Below are positions 32,301 through 43,865 of a DNA stretch of 64,000 nucleotides, one piece after another. The DNA is taken from contig CM055869.1 in assembly GCA_029582165.1 (NCBI GenBank), positions 59,219,518 through 59,283,517 of the forward strand, written 5' to 3'. The stretch is from Portulaca oleracea. Its lineage: Eukaryota; Streptophyta; Magnoliopsida; Caryophyllales; Portulacaceae. Numbering within the stretch: the stretch's first letter is position 1; every line of letters starts with the position of its first letter. A program made the position numbers and the translations under genes. A model generated the notes under the pieces. It worked only from the letters and a program-made list of their open reading frames with translations, made no database searches and was not told the DNA's origin.

Positions 32301-35300
32301 AAAAAAAGCAAGAAAAAAGATGATCTGCTCCTTGCCCTAGATTGTAGTTTATTATCCAGGTTCAATTTTCAAGGCAGATCACAAGCCACATCTGGCAAGT
32401 GGCAATACCAACCAGATGTACAGTGCATATTCCCATAAAAAAAAAATTGATTTTCTGCAAATGATCTGAAAATTTTCAACCAAAACCTACAGGAACACAC
32501 AACCTGCTGCAAGAATACTATTTAGAAAAGGCGCCATTGTAGTGGACTATTGGGAAAGAAAGAAATTAACCAATTCTTTTAGGTCATGTAATAAGAGTCA
32601 TAAACATGTAATTTTTAGAATTTGCATACTTGGTGAAGAACTCAATTATGAGACATTACACTTTTTTGTTTTATGTATATATGATTACTCAAAACAGCTT
32701 GAGGAATGAAGATTATAGATGCTGACATCCCCTCGATGTCGTCCAACAGGACTTGAAAGTTTTGATTACTCAACAAAAAAAAATAAATACAAGTACAAAG
32801 CATAATAAAGTACCCAATCAAGATAGTATAACATACAGTACCTGTTTATTAACAAGAACAGTCCCCTTAACAGCTCGTCCATTGTGAAACATACGGAACT
32901 GGATCAACAATGGCTGCAAGGACATTCACATAAGCGAGTGCAATTTAAATGCACAAATGTCTAATGCGTGTCAGAATATAATGTCACAAAAGAGCATCAG
33001 ATGCACATACCGGCTCAGGACGACGACATTCTAACAGGTAATGTTCCATGGATTTATCCACAAGCTTAATAAGATTAATATATTTCTGCTTAAGTCAACA
33101 GATGTGAGAAAGGTAGCTCAACGTTGGTGATAATTCATAACTAATATCATGTCAAACCATATGGTAAACACCCCCCCCCCCCCCAAAACACCAAAAACCC
33201 ACACACACAAATGAGAAGGAAAAGAAGAGAAGTTACATGAAAACTGATAGTAAAAGGATGGATGCAAAGCTAGCATCCTACAAAAAGACTACAGACATTC
33301 AAAATCAACAAGAAGATACAGAGAAGGATAAAAAAATGTCCTCATCATCCTTAAAAAGGAAAGTTTGGATGTAGTTATTTTTGAAATGTTGAAAAGACAT
33401 CTCCATTCCCTCAAAAACTCTTGCATTTCTTTCACGCCCGAGGGGTCAAACGGTAATCTTCTTTTAAGCTTTTCTACGAAAGAAGCCCTCCCAAGCCATC
33501 AGGTGATTCCTAGTAGAATTAGAGACCGCCCAACAAATTCCTAGGCACCTAACGGCTGGATCTCATATAGCTCTAGCAAAAGGACAATGAAGCAACAAAT
33601 GGTCCGGAGATGTCCCGTTCACTTTGCACATGAATTGTTTGGTAAACTTTCCCAATCCAAAAACTAAGAATTTGGAACCAAAACCTGATCCTAGATTGAA
33701 AACTCAAGCATATACCTCAAAGTTGGGGTCATCTGGAAAACTTCCATGATGGCAATTCCTAGGACACCTTAAAGCCAAGTCTTCAGAAATAAAACCGGTT
33801 CCATCAGTATGTATGCGAAGCTTTCCATCTTCACCATATGCAAAAGAACCATCTGAATTCTGCACAAACCAAAACCAGTCAAACAAAGAAAAAACAAATG
33901 TGACATCAAAATTTAGGTTAAAGAAAATAGAAGATCCAACTTTCCCCCTTCTTTTTGGGGTGGGGGGCAGTCTTCAGAGAAATGCAATAGGACCAGAAGA
34001 TATTGCCTTGCAAGCGATATCATCAATATCTTGAACGTGCACATCCTCACTCAGATTTACTTCTAACTTAATAGTTTTTGACAGTATAAGTGAAAACCTG
34101 AAAAAAAAAAAAAAGAAAGGGTCTTCAGCATAAAAGCAATTAAAACAGATTCCCTTCAAACATTACACAAGAGATCCTCAACCCCACAAACCTGATCATA
34201 TAAGCTGATATGCTGGACACCTTATGTACATGCATAAAGATACATCTTGCTTGTTGGACTGATACATTTTCTGGACAACTGGGTAGTTTCTTACAGAATT
34301 GTACAAGTGGTTTCATATTAACAAAATAGCACTTGACTGAGCTAGATGTCGGATCCTTTTTCTTCGCCTCTTTTCCCCCATCCTTAAAAACTGATCAAAA
34401 CCATCAACAAGCAACAAGCAACAAGCAACAAGCTTAGTTTATGATGAAATTTCAGCGGACTAGTCTTGAGAGGAAAACATCAAATGTGAGTGGAAAATAC
34501 TATCAAATGACATCATTGAGCTCTGATATATTGAACATTTACATAAAATGGTTGATATCTTAATCTTAACTACATTAAAATGCAGGATAGAAAGTCAGAC
34601 GCTCCTTCAGGCACAAGACTTAGTTATTTAAAGGGTTTTTGGATGATAATATACCGACCTTTGGGGGTGTTGGATTGTAATATACCAACCTTTACTATTG
34701 GACATCAATATCCTTAACCTTTATACCTAGGTGATATTATTATACCAACAGTAACTAAGGAGGTGGTAAACCGGTCTTCATGCGCGCTAACATGGCTGCC
34801 GAAGGGGAAAAAACTGTCTCAAGCCAACAACTTCATTAACCCCTTAGTTTTTCTTACTAACCAACATTACAAGACATTGGTTGGTTGTGTTTCGCGTCCG
34901 TACGAAGACCGATTCACCACCCCGTTAATCACTGTGTTAAGGCCGATTTTTTTTAATGTGGGTTAGTAAGAAAAACGGAGGGGTTAACGGGGTTATTGGG
35001 CAAGGGCCGGTTATTTTCCCTCCGTGTATCACGTCAGAATCGAGACCAGTTAACCAATCACCACCCTCTTAGTCACTGTTGGTATAATAATATCACCTAA
35101 GTATAAAGGTTAGGGATATTGTTGTCCAATAGTAAAGGTCGGTATATTACAATCCAATACCCCCAAAGGTCAGTATATTGTCATCCAATATCCCTTATTT
35201 AAATGCAAACTTATTGCTTTTACTTATCATCTTCATGTACATAATATGGAATTTCTAGATAGTTTACCCGTTAGGTCATACTAAACTTGTGCGTGTTGCT

Positions 35301-38300
35301 TGCTCTAACTTCACCTTTTAAACCCAATAACATTTCTATAAGTTTCAAATCCAATAACTTTTTCCTTTGTCCAAAAAGAAAATTATCAAAGAATCTATTT
35401 GATTCATCTTTTATCACGCATAGGGGAGAGGGCCCAAAAACGGCATGTTTTCCTAAGTGCTTGATGCAAGAGATGGAAACAAAACACATTTACAATAGGT
35501 GAGTTATCTTAGGCACCTAAGAATCTCAAATAATGGTTCTCTTAACTCAACCAAGAGTCACACGCAATAGTTCTCTGTGTGTGCGTTATGGGGGGAAATC
35601 ACTAGAAGATACATCAGAAACACAGTGTTAAGCCAAAACTTACCAAAGAAGCGGTAGTGTTTCTGACCAAGCCAGATTCCTTCTTGAGCAACCTTATGGA
35701 ACTTAGAATACAAAACATCAGAGTGAATCCTTCCTCTCGAGCTTTGGGTATCCTCAGCAAATTTAACAATAAGTATATTCTCGTCTTCCACAACCCTATG
35801 CAGAATGGTAGATGAAGAGTTTGGAAACGGACCCTACATGGAGGAAGAGTATAGATAAACATATGATCAAACTCATCACAAAACGTAAGGATACAAAATA
35901 AACTCTTGCTCATAAATAACAAAAAAAAAAAAGAGGAAAATCCCACGCATCAACTCAAGGAAGAACGTCATTTTCACCCATATGGATGGACATGAGTGCA
36001 CAATCTCAAGCTGAATCTGTAGCCAAAGCGCCTCTCAGGTAATGCCCCATGCATGATCACTTCGCAAAGACTTTCATCAACGGACCAATCCAAACTCCAA
36101 AATTGGCACAGGCAGTATGTCCGCCTCACAACTGCTTTCCAATCCCAAGCATCTAATAATTTTTCTCTAGTGTGATCTTGGCAAAATACTTCAAAACTAA
36201 ATCTAAAAGAGGTCCCCAAGCATTCCATACTAGTGTGACTATAATTCATTCTATGATTTTGAGTCCTTGAGAAGTCATGCATGGATGAGAAGTAGACCTA
36301 GTTGCTCATCTCCCCTACAACTCCAATAACATCTTTTCCTTTGTTCTGGGTGTGTATTTGTCGTGCAATTAAGAGAGCGCAAAGAGTGTCCGACATGTGT
36401 TGGATGTAGATATATAGAGGTCATAGAGAGCATCCTTGCTCCTTAACAAAAGTATTGCACTCAAGCAGCAACGCCATTGTTTTTTTCAATCCGTGTCATG
36501 TTCACATAACACGCACAGCCCAATGAAATACCCTTAGTTCAATGTTGTAGTAATTTGCAATAATCAAAAACCTCCATTTACAGTCCACGATCAGAATGGA
36601 AAACATACATCACTGAGTGCAAGAAACTGTAAAACTGCTAAGACAAACCTTGAAAGCATAGCCTCCATCAGGATACACGTGACAGTGATAAGAGTAAGAT
36701 CTCCTTGTGCGATCCCAATTACAAAGCTGTTAGCCAATGAGAAAATAATGTGCATCAGTACTAAACCAATATGAAGTAATTTATGAAAATGCTCATAGCT
36801 AATATTTATTGAAAGACAAATTTGACAGGTTAAGAGGAACATAATCCTTCAATTGAAGATTTGCTTTATAAGTTATAACAAATAGAAGTCTCATGGCACA
36901 GATAATCACAAATACTTGTTCACCATTTATCAACAGATTTAAGCAGTAGATGTAACCACACAGCATATCCTTTTCAATTTTGAACAAGAGTAGAGGGAGA
37001 GATAAGCATATAATGCCCTTTTCCATTTTAAACAAGATTTCAAAGTCTACAAGGTGCACAAAGCCTTCACGCTCACACAAAAGTCCTCTGGATAGATATC
37101 AAGCCTCAGAGTGCTTCTACGGCTTCAAGGTTAGAACCTCTATGGATACCAAAATAAAAACTATTACAGGCTTTCTCGATATGGGAAGTATGTTCAAGGG
37201 GTTGCACCATGATTGTTGCAATTTTGAGGGAAAACGGCGTTGCCCACTATTCTCCACCAGTATAAGTGTTCCTAAACAAGCTAAAGATTGACGAGAAATA
37301 ACAAGAAAATGACAGCAAAAGCCCATATAAGCATCAGAAGCTCACGTTGAAAGCCTAAACAAGTGATATAAACATGGAAGGAGTGACAACCTTCAGTCGG
37401 TCACTATTTTCACAAAAACGCTGACCAAATTGATTCCAAATAAGAGACTCATATGACCCCATAGAAATATGTTCACCACGAGCTCTAAGGCTTTGGATTT
37501 CTTCAAGTGAGGCCACATCCTCCAACTTGTTCCTGCATAGAGAAAGGGAGCAATCAGCTTGCACAGCTTAAAAGCAAAACTAAAGGAAGAGAAAATAAAC
37601 AAAAGAAATAAACAAGTCCAACACATGCCACCTCGACACCTCCTGATTTAAGTTACAATCAATAACAGTCTTCTAAATTTAAGTCCCTCCTGTTGTAATA
37701 GCAAAACTAAATCAAGAGAAAACAAAACTAAACAAACAAACAAACCCCACCTCCCAATGTAACTCATAATCAAGAAAAGCCTTCTAAATTCAAGTCCCTC
37801 CAGTGCAAGAAACTGAGGGCTAAGCGTCTGCGAACTGCTAGTCCCAGCAGCAAAATCTGCCTTGTGCATTTCCATCGTTATTTGACTTATTTCACCTGCT
37901 CAAATTAGGCCAAATGAGGGGTAAGATCATCCCATCTTCTCACACGTTATAAAATTCTGCATGTATACAAGTATAGATCTTTCATGCATAGCATAGTATA
38001 GATCTTTCATGCATAGCATGTTACAACATTTGAACTTTCTCTCCATTCAATTCATGATTAGGATGTCGTTTCATTTTCAGCTACTAAAGGTGACACTTTA
38101 TACCATAAGCTTATCAAGAGTGCTTGCTAGAAGTAAAACTTGAGCCCTCCTTGGAAGTTTTCTCTTTGCTGAATGAAGTTCACACAGGCTGTTTAGGGCT
38201 TCGTTGAAAAATCACCAAGGCCACAAACGAACATAGACCATTGATGTTGATGTCTACATTTTCTCCATCTCATACATGGTGCGAAATAAAGATCATCTCC

Positions 38301-39667
38301 TTGAGGTAGAACGGAACCTAATGCGGGAAAGCATGCGAACATATGGGAGAGCAGGATAAATTTTCAACAACACCTAAGCTCATTTGCGAATGTCCAACAT
38401 CTAGTCTAGACTAAAAATCCAGCCTACTAAATACAAGAATTATTATCTCTGGTAAATTTTCAACCACCTGAGCTCATTCTAAAATGACTTATAGTCACCC
38501 CAAATCCTCCATAACACTTCCCGTTAAAGGAACCCAACACACTGAGAAACATTACTCATCTCCCATACGCTCCCTTGACGCATTTCCTCTAGAAATTTGA
38601 TCACTCCACACTTTTTAGCCTTCAGAAAGTAATAAAATGGCTGCTATGACCACAAAATAGTTATCATTTTTCAATGTCTTGTGTTGTGATTATTTTCTTT
38701 TCAACTTATTCTTACCCTTTCTTTAAACTCACTTGAACTCATTTATGCTGTACTGAACCTACCTTGTCGTTGCTGAGCTGAATTCTGATTGAAAAACGCA
38801 CTTGTTTTGGTTGAAGAAAATCCAAATAAACTTCTGCATGCTTTATAAATTCAATTTAATTCCGTCATTCTTAATTCTGTTGAATTGAATTAATCAGAAC
38901 AGAATTTAACTTCCTCTCAAAAAAATAGCTACAACAACAACAACAATAAATGCAATAATCACAACGAAAGTTTGAAGTAATTGTAAAAGAATTTAACTTC
39001 CTCCGGAAAAAATAGCAACAACAACAGCAACAACAAATGCAATAATCACGATGAAAATTTGAAGTAGTCGCAACAGAATTTAACTAGCTACGGAAAAAAT
39101 AGCAAGAACAACAGCAACGAAAGCAATAATCACGACTAAAATTTGAAGTAATCGCAACAGAATTTAACTTGCTCCGGAAAAAATAGCAAGAACATCAGCA
39201 ACAAAAGCAATAATCAGGATGAAAATTTGAAGTAATCGCAACAGAATTTAACTTGTTCCGGCAAAAATAGCAAGAACAACACCAACAAATGCAATAATCA
39301 CGACCAAAAGTTTGAAGTAATCGCAACAGAATTTAACTTGCTCCGGAAAAAATAGCAAGAACAACAGCAACAAAAGCAATAATCACGACGGTAATTTGAA
39401 AAGAACAAGGATGAGGAGGAAACCTTGAGGCTTTCTCTGGCGAGCCAAGTAGAGAATGAAGCCATGGAAGGTCTTAACAATCCTTGAACTGCGAATGACG
39501 TTGAGAATTTGAAGCGACTGCTCTTCTCCGAGCGATTGAAGCTCCTTCCTCGCCGAAAATCCCGGCGGAGGCTGCGACTGCTCCGCACAGATGGTCTCGA
39601 TCATGGACTCAACCGATGGAGGGAGAAGAACGACCTCCGAATTCATCCATGGCGGAGAATCCGCCAT
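23794..39667 (-). CDS. RNA-dependent RNA polymerase, gamma clade (RDR3/4/5-like), 19 exons
   Basis: Cellular RdRP that copies RNA templates; gamma-clade roles in silencing are poorly known. Exons 5' to 3': 39424-39667, 37751-37895, 37391-37532, 36649-36726, 35644-35833, 34192-34390, 34007-34097, 33716-33859, 33011-33085, 32842-32913, 31310-31419, 30500-30648, 30174-30399, 28050-28275, 27294-27442, 27032-27194, 26020-26164, 24134-24294, 23794-24030. Total 2946 bp, 981 aa, close to Arabidopsis RDR3-5. All phases agree. Landmarks: [64 protein letters not shown], then catalytic DYDGD at residues about 684-688 (28077-28091). The three Asp are present. Gamma-clade enzymes I recall have Phe at the second position, here Tyr. 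Intron 7 needs a GC donor (AAG|GCAATA). The start [12 protein letters not shown] is the first ATG of the frame. Introns carry many transposon insertions. Confidence 0.93.
24531..24812 (-). mobile_element. Cassandra-type TRIM solo LTR carrying 5S rRNA-like sequence
   Basis: Read on the minus strand it starts TGTAACACCC and ends GGGGCGTTTCA, i.e. TG...CA. In the middle it contains GTTAAGCGTGCTTGG and GGATGGGTGACCTCCTGGGA, which are the 3' half of plant 5S rRNA. An LTR with an embedded 5S-like pol III promoter region defines the Cassandra TRIM family. Flanks are GTTGT and GTTAT, an imperfect 5-bp duplication. No second LTR or primer-binding site is nearby, so it is a solo LTR. It lies in RDR intron 17, in the same strand orientation as the gene. 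Confidence 0.85.
24641..24715 (-). other. 5S rRNA-like segment inside the Cassandra LTR
   Basis: About 75 bp match the 3' half of 5S rRNA on the minus strand (AGAACTCCTCAGTTAAGCGT ... GATGGGTGACCTCCTGGGA). The 5' half is not present, so this is not a functional 5S gene. Confidence 0.85.
24966..25520. mobile_element. MULE with ~160-bp TIRs and a coding-like insert (Pack-MULE candidate)
   Basis: The terminal inverted repeats 24966-25126 and 25361-25520 start GGAAAATTGGAATCTA and are highly similar. Both sides carry a perfect 10-bp direct duplication, TATATCATGA (24956-24965 and 25521-25530), typical of Mutator-like elements. The 234-bp interior contains an open, heptad-like coding stretch ([16 protein letters not shown] ... 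[15 protein letters not shown]) but no transposase, so it is non-autonomous and may have captured a piece of a host coiled-coil gene. It lies in RDR intron 17, about 150 bp from the Cassandra LTR. Confidence 0.85.
26313..26375. repeat. (TG)n(TA)n microsatellite
   Basis: A TG dinucleotide run passes into a longer TA run, in RDR intron 16, between exons 16 and 17. Confidence 0.9.
28520..28625 (+). mobile_element. tRNA-derived SINE-like fragment
   Basis: The text GATGGGTAGCTCACTTGGTAATC resembles a pol III A box (TAGCTCACTTGG). About 40 bp later comes GTGGTCATAAGTTGCCCGG, where a worn B box would be expected. No tail or target duplication was identified. It lies in RDR intron 13. Confidence 0.35.
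29170..29300. mobile_element. Au-like SINE remnant with (CAA)n
   Basis: (CAA)n is followed by CAAGCCCCAATATAATCTC and CAGATGTACGTAGTCTTTCC ... GATTCCAATGGACCC. This resembles the consensus of a widespread plant SINE (CAAGCCTTAATCCC...GTACGCAGCCTTACCC...TTTCC). It is followed by a poly-A run at 29288-29308. No target duplication was checked. Confidence 0.35.
33430..33640 (-). mobile_element. LINE zf-RVT fragment in RDR intron 8
   Basis: The minus-strand translation reads [21 protein letters not shown] followed by a stop, then further recognisable text in shifted frames ([11 protein letters not shown]). The C...H...C spacing is that of the zinc-binding domain of non-LTR reverse transcriptases. 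Only a short decayed piece remains. Confidence 0.6.
34633..35194. mobile_element. Mutator-type MITE with 9-bp target duplication
   Basis: The left end GGGTTTTTGGATGATAATAT and the right end, read in reverse, GGGATATTGGATGACAATAT form inverted repeats of over 100 bp. TTATTTAAA flanks both sides (34624-34632 and 35195-35203), a perfect 9-bp duplication as made by Mutator-like transposases. The interior has no transposase. It sits in RDR intron 5. The element at 40159-42449 belongs to the same family. Confidence 0.85.
38900..39408. repeat. Minisatellite, six copies of ~85 bp
   Basis: Six tandem units start at about 38903, 38990, 39077, 39161, 39245 and 39330. Each has AGAATTTAACTTGCTCCGG, AAAAAATAGCAAGAACAACA and GCAATAATCACGA(C/T)GAAAA. 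The array lies in RDR intron 1 and ends within about 20 bp of the exon 1 donor. Left copies are more diverged than right copies. Confidence 0.9.
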
Positions 39668-40434
39668 TGTTGCGATCGGAAGTTTGGGGGAAAATTGAGT
39701 GAGAATCGCAGTGTGAAATAGTGAATGATGTGACTGAATTGAAACACACTGTAGTTAGCTTTTCGCGTTTAACTTATTCGCATGGTTTTCCCGCTCCGAG
39801 AAGAAGCATCACAAGACAGTAGGACTACTTAACGGCTGAATTGTCACGTCAGTCAATCAAGTCAACTCCTACAGGCTACAGTGTCTCCGTCCTTTCAACT
39901 TACCCCTTGGTTTCATATTGTAATGTTATTTTATGTGCTGTCCGGCCGTAATCTATCGCAACTTACCGCAATTTACTATTCACCTTTTTATTAATATCAA
40001 CACTCATTTCTTATTTTCCACCGCAAATCAATGCAACTCACCGCACCACAATTCCATTCGTATAAAAGAACGACGCCTTATCAAAATTTTGACTTTCGTC
40101 ATCTCCAATGTCACTCTTTACTTGATAATTTCTTACATAATAGTATGTTATTAACAATGATTTTTGGATGATAATACACTCAACTTTAGAGGTATTAGAC
40201 AATAGTGCAATTAACTTTTCTTTTACACTAATACACTGAACTTTGAGGGTATTGGACAATAATGCAATTGGAACTATTCCAGTAATGGTTGAGCTGGCGG
40301 CGGTCATCGTGGCCGGCTGAGAAAATGACATGCACCAAAAGGTAAATTTTTTGTTATGTAAGAAATTACACATAAACAGGATGATTAATATATTTTTTCT
40401 GAAAAAAGAAAAACAACACCTTGAAATAGGATTG

Positions 40435-42299
40435 TGTAACGCCCCGGAAATTCAATTATCGAAAAGTCAAAGTCAAACTAACGTTAACAGACAAAATTCA
40501 GCGGAAGTCTTTTTTTTTTTCTTTATTTGGGCGTCACTGCCGTATCCCCGAAGGAATACAAGGCGAGAAAGGAAAACACAACTGTCTGCTAACGGTAACT
40601 ACTAACAACTCAAAACAAAACTTTAAGATTTCATAACGAAAATAATATAAAAAGATTCAAGGACTTCTAGACTCGTCGTCCTCACTTCTAATTCCCGTCC
40701 CCAGCATTTAGATCTTCACCTGAAAAACAAACATTTCAAAAAATGAGGGGAAATCTCAATAATGTCTACCCCTAACGTTTAAAACAGTTTAAGTTCATTT
40801 CAATTCATTTTGGGGAGAGGGATCGAATCAAACGTTTTACAAACCTTTAATCCCATACTGTTTCCTCAACCCATCCAATCCATATTTTAATTTGCGGGCG
40901 GGATACCAAATCCCTTAAAGTAACATCGCCTACCAAAGACATCAAGAACATCGCCTACCAAAGGCATCAAGAACATCGCCCACCAAAGGCATAAAAATAT
41001 CGCCTACCAAAGGCATCAAAATACTATCCTATATCAGGGAAGGAAGCCCTGATCTCCTGGTCCATAACCCTGCAGGTTGTTCACCTGCACAACAAGTTAT
41101 CCCCCGAAACCCGCTTAACGTTTCCACTTGAATTATTTATACAATTTTCAAACTCAACTCACGACTTTCAAGTCAAACCATCCCAAGTTATCAAAACCAT
41201 TAACAAAACTTCGAATAAAAGACCATCCAATTTCTCAACTCAAATAAACCAAGATCACAATCGAGACAAAAATATTATCAAAACAGATGGTCGTATTTCC
41301 ACAAAAGTCCCCCTTCGGGATGCAATTCTCAAAATAGATTATAAAACATCAAAACACATTTAAAGAGCATCCCGATGGGGATTAGAGCATAGACAATTAC
41401 CTGAATAACATCACAGTACCGTAGTAAGGAGAACACACTTGAGCTCACTATCGTCACGCACTAACTCGGGCCTAGAATAAGAATAATTATCTAATCAAAA
41501 CGCGTTCTAACGAAGTTAGTATTAACTATCAACTACCTAACTCATCCCCTACGAACACTTATGTTCCTATCATTTATGATTTACACTTAACACACTCAAG
41601 GAATTATATAACAAGTTCACACATAAAATTTACTCAACAATTTTCACAAATAAAAGCAAGCAGAGGACAGATTGTAACGTTCACATAAAACGGGTCACAA
41701 CTCGACTTCCCGACATCCTATGGGTCTGGTTATGGACTTTTCGGAAACCTCGGGATGTCTATATTATTTATGCCTTTGGTAGGCGATGTTTTTGATGCAT
41801 TTGATAGGCGATGTTACTTTAAGGGATTTGGTATCCCGCCCGCAAATTAAAATATGGATTGGATGGGTTGAGGAAACAGTATGGGATTAAAGGTTTGTAA
41901 AACGTTTGATTCGATCCCTCTCCCCAAAATGAATTGAAATGAACTTAAACTGTTTTAAACGTTAGGGGTAGACATTATTGAGATTTCCCCCTCATTTTTT
42001 GAAATGTTTTGTTTTCAGGTGAAGATCTAAATGTTGGGGGCGGGAATTAGAAGTGAGGACGACGAGTCTAGAAGTCTTTGAATCTTTTTATATTATTTTC
42101 GTTATGAAATCTTAAAGTTTTGTTTTGAGTTGTTAGTAGTTACCGTTAGCAGACAGTTGTGTTTTCCTTTCTCGCCTTGTATTCCTTCGGGGATACGGCA
42201 GTGACGCCCAAATAAAGAAAAAAAAAATTCCGCTGAATTTTGTCTGTTAACGTTAGTTTGACTTTGACTTTTCGATAATTGAATTTCCGGGGCGTTACA
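40435..42299. mobile_element. Foldback element with ~540-bp inverted arms, TG...CA ends and 5-bp TSD
   Basis: The left end TGTAACGCCCCGGAAATTC and the right end GAATTTCCGGGGCGTTACA are exact complements. The arms run inward to about 40974 and from about 41768, nearly identical apart from small indels in a T run. GATTG flanks both sides (40430-40434 and 42300-42304). TGTAACGCCC/TG...CA with 5 bp duplicated looks like an LTR retrotransposon end. However, the two copies are inverted, not direct. The centre (about 800 bp) holds no protein ORF that I recognise. Confidence 0.85.
40923..41025. repeat. ~26-bp tandem repeats in the foldback element
   Basis: Four copies of ACATCGCCTACCAAAGGCATCAAGA-like units. 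The opposite arm has only two, the second diverged (about 41768-41815). Confidence 0.85.
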
Positions 42300-42974
42300 G
42301 ATTGTCACCGTGTCAACCGCCGGAATTGTTTCGGGTGTATTGTTGTTTAATACCTTTAAAGTTCAGTATATTAGAGTTCAAAAAAAAAAAAGTTCAGGGC
42401 ATTATTGTCCAATACTCCGAAAGTTCAGTGTATTATTGTCCAATAATCCTATTAACAATTGTAATATTATGTTCTTTGATAGTAATTTTTGTTATAAATA
42501 TAATGGTTATAATTTTATATAGCAGCTCATTGTGTATGTTAAAAAAATTATGGTCAAATTTTTTTAAATTTGATTGGACGATTCCTAAAGACGACAATTA
42601 ATATGGAACCGAAGGAGTATCTAGTCCCTAAAAAATAGTTTTTCCTATTATTTTAAATGCTAATCTTACTTAGATGTATTATTAATACTCCATGTTAAAT
42701 AATAATTACCATAATTATTTTTTTGGTACAAATATAGTTGATTTTAACTTTAGGGTCAAATGAGTCGGTCCATGGACGACCCTTATTTTTACTAAAAAAC
42801 TCTGACCCGGCCCATTACTGCAAAGGGTCGATCTTGACCCGACCCAATCCTACATGGCTAATGGGTTGACCCGGCCCATTGCCCACCCCTAGCTCCGACG
42901 ATGCCCTTGGGCAGTCAAAGTTTTGGCGGAGATTGAGGAGGGGGGCTAGATGTTGGGGTTGCCCACCGACCCTT

Positions 42975-43691
42975 CAAGGGCTGACTACTAAATGGGTTAA
43001 CCCCTGCGAACCTATATGATAAAGGCTCAACAGCCTTTGCCATCTCGTTGTGGTTCCTATGGCTATGGTGCAATGCCCGAGTCTTCAACAAAGAAGCAAG
43101 CATCCCCGAGATAAAGGGTGTTGGCTTTTAGAAGAGTTAGGGTGTATGAGAGCTTCCTTGTTGGGGAATAAAGGAGTAGAGTTTGGGTTGGGACCTCAAT
43201 GCCCCTAGCAAGCCTATTCTACACCGGGTTGATCCGAGATCAGGGGAGTTTTAGTTGTGCACTAATAGGGCGTTCTGAAAGGAGTTTATGCGAAGTGCTG
43301 GGAGCGGAGTGATACGTGGTGTCGGATAGATTGGATAGGAGGCTTCATGGTGGTGCTTCATGCTAAAACTTCACTCATGACTAAGTTGGGAACCATTGTA
43401 CATGGCTTGAAAATTGTCAAAGGAATAAGAATCACAAACCTTGAACTAAGGGTAGACACCCTATTCTCCTTCCACATGTTAATTGAGGAGGGCAGCCATG
43501 AAGATGCTAATGTAAATAACCTAATTAATCAATGTAAAATGTTGATCAAAATGCCTGGGTGGGATGTCCGAGTTGAACTGTGTTGTAGGGATGCAAGGCA
43601 GGTGACAGACGCCTTAGCTAAATTAGCTCTAGATACTGATATTGGAAATGTTAAGTTCTTAGATGGACCTCCGAAAGATGTGAGTTATTAG
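42975..43691 (+). pseudogene. Decayed non-LTR retroelement C-terminus (RNase H-like)
   Basis: From about 43030 on, fragments such as SLWFLWLWCNARVFNK (the LWxxWxxRNxxVF text that precedes RNase H in plant LINE-like proteins) are seen. A 114-codon open stretch follows at 43347-43691, reading HGLKIVKGIRITNLELRVD ... ARQVTDALAKLALD. This is the RVT_3/RNase H pattern with the terminal A-x-x-V-A-D-x-L-A-K motif altered to QVTDALAKLA. Stops and frameshifts break the part before it. A relic, not a host gene. Confidence 0.65.
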
Positions 43692-43865
43692 TTTCACAAA
43701 AAATTGCATAAATTTTATTGGGCTTGAAGAAATAGTACACAGATGATTTACCTTAGAATATTTGGAAATGGTACTCACATTTTGCTTTACGCTCCTCCTA
43801 ACATAGTACATCCAACCATATACCACAAAAATGCTTATGCTTCTACCCAGATCATTTGAATTAAC

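Larger units (their letters stand above)
40159..42449. mobile_element. MULE-type MITE carrying a nested foldback element
   Basis: Ends GATTTTTGGATGATAATACA and, reversed from the right, GGATTATTGGACAATAATACA match the family at 34633-35194. The host sequence TATTAACAAT is duplicated on both sides (40149-40158 and 42450-42459). Without the internal insertion it would be about 420 bp, close to its relative. Confidence 0.8.
40072..42620. mobile_element. Stowaway-like MITE split by a nested insertion
   Basis: 40072-40158 (TTTTGACTTTCGTCATCTCC...TTACATAATAGTATGTTATTAACAAT) and 42450-42620 (TATTAACAATTGTAATATTATG...GACAATTAATATGGAACCG) are the two halves of one family member. Uninterrupted copies elsewhere, such as 62974-63230, run through the same text. 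The halves are separated by the MULE-type element at 40159-42449. Confidence 0.75.

Noticed and set aside
33974..34007. Canonical GT donor (TCTTCTG|GT) for RDR exon 7
   Set aside because: It would put exon 8 out of frame and lose the conserved [12 protein letters not shown] segment; the GC donor keeps phase.
39298..39667. Overlapping minus-strand ORF rich in Cys and Ser
   Set aside because: It is an alternative frame of RDR exon 1 running into the minisatellite; the MADSPPWMN frame fits the family and splices in phase.
40923..41025. CRISPR-like array
   Set aside because: Contiguous tandem units without spacers, in a plant transposable element.
40330..42308. Two similar ORFs (NAPEIQLSKSQSQTNV...) as a duplicated gene pair
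   Set aside because: They are the same non-coding arm of the foldback element read in opposite directions.
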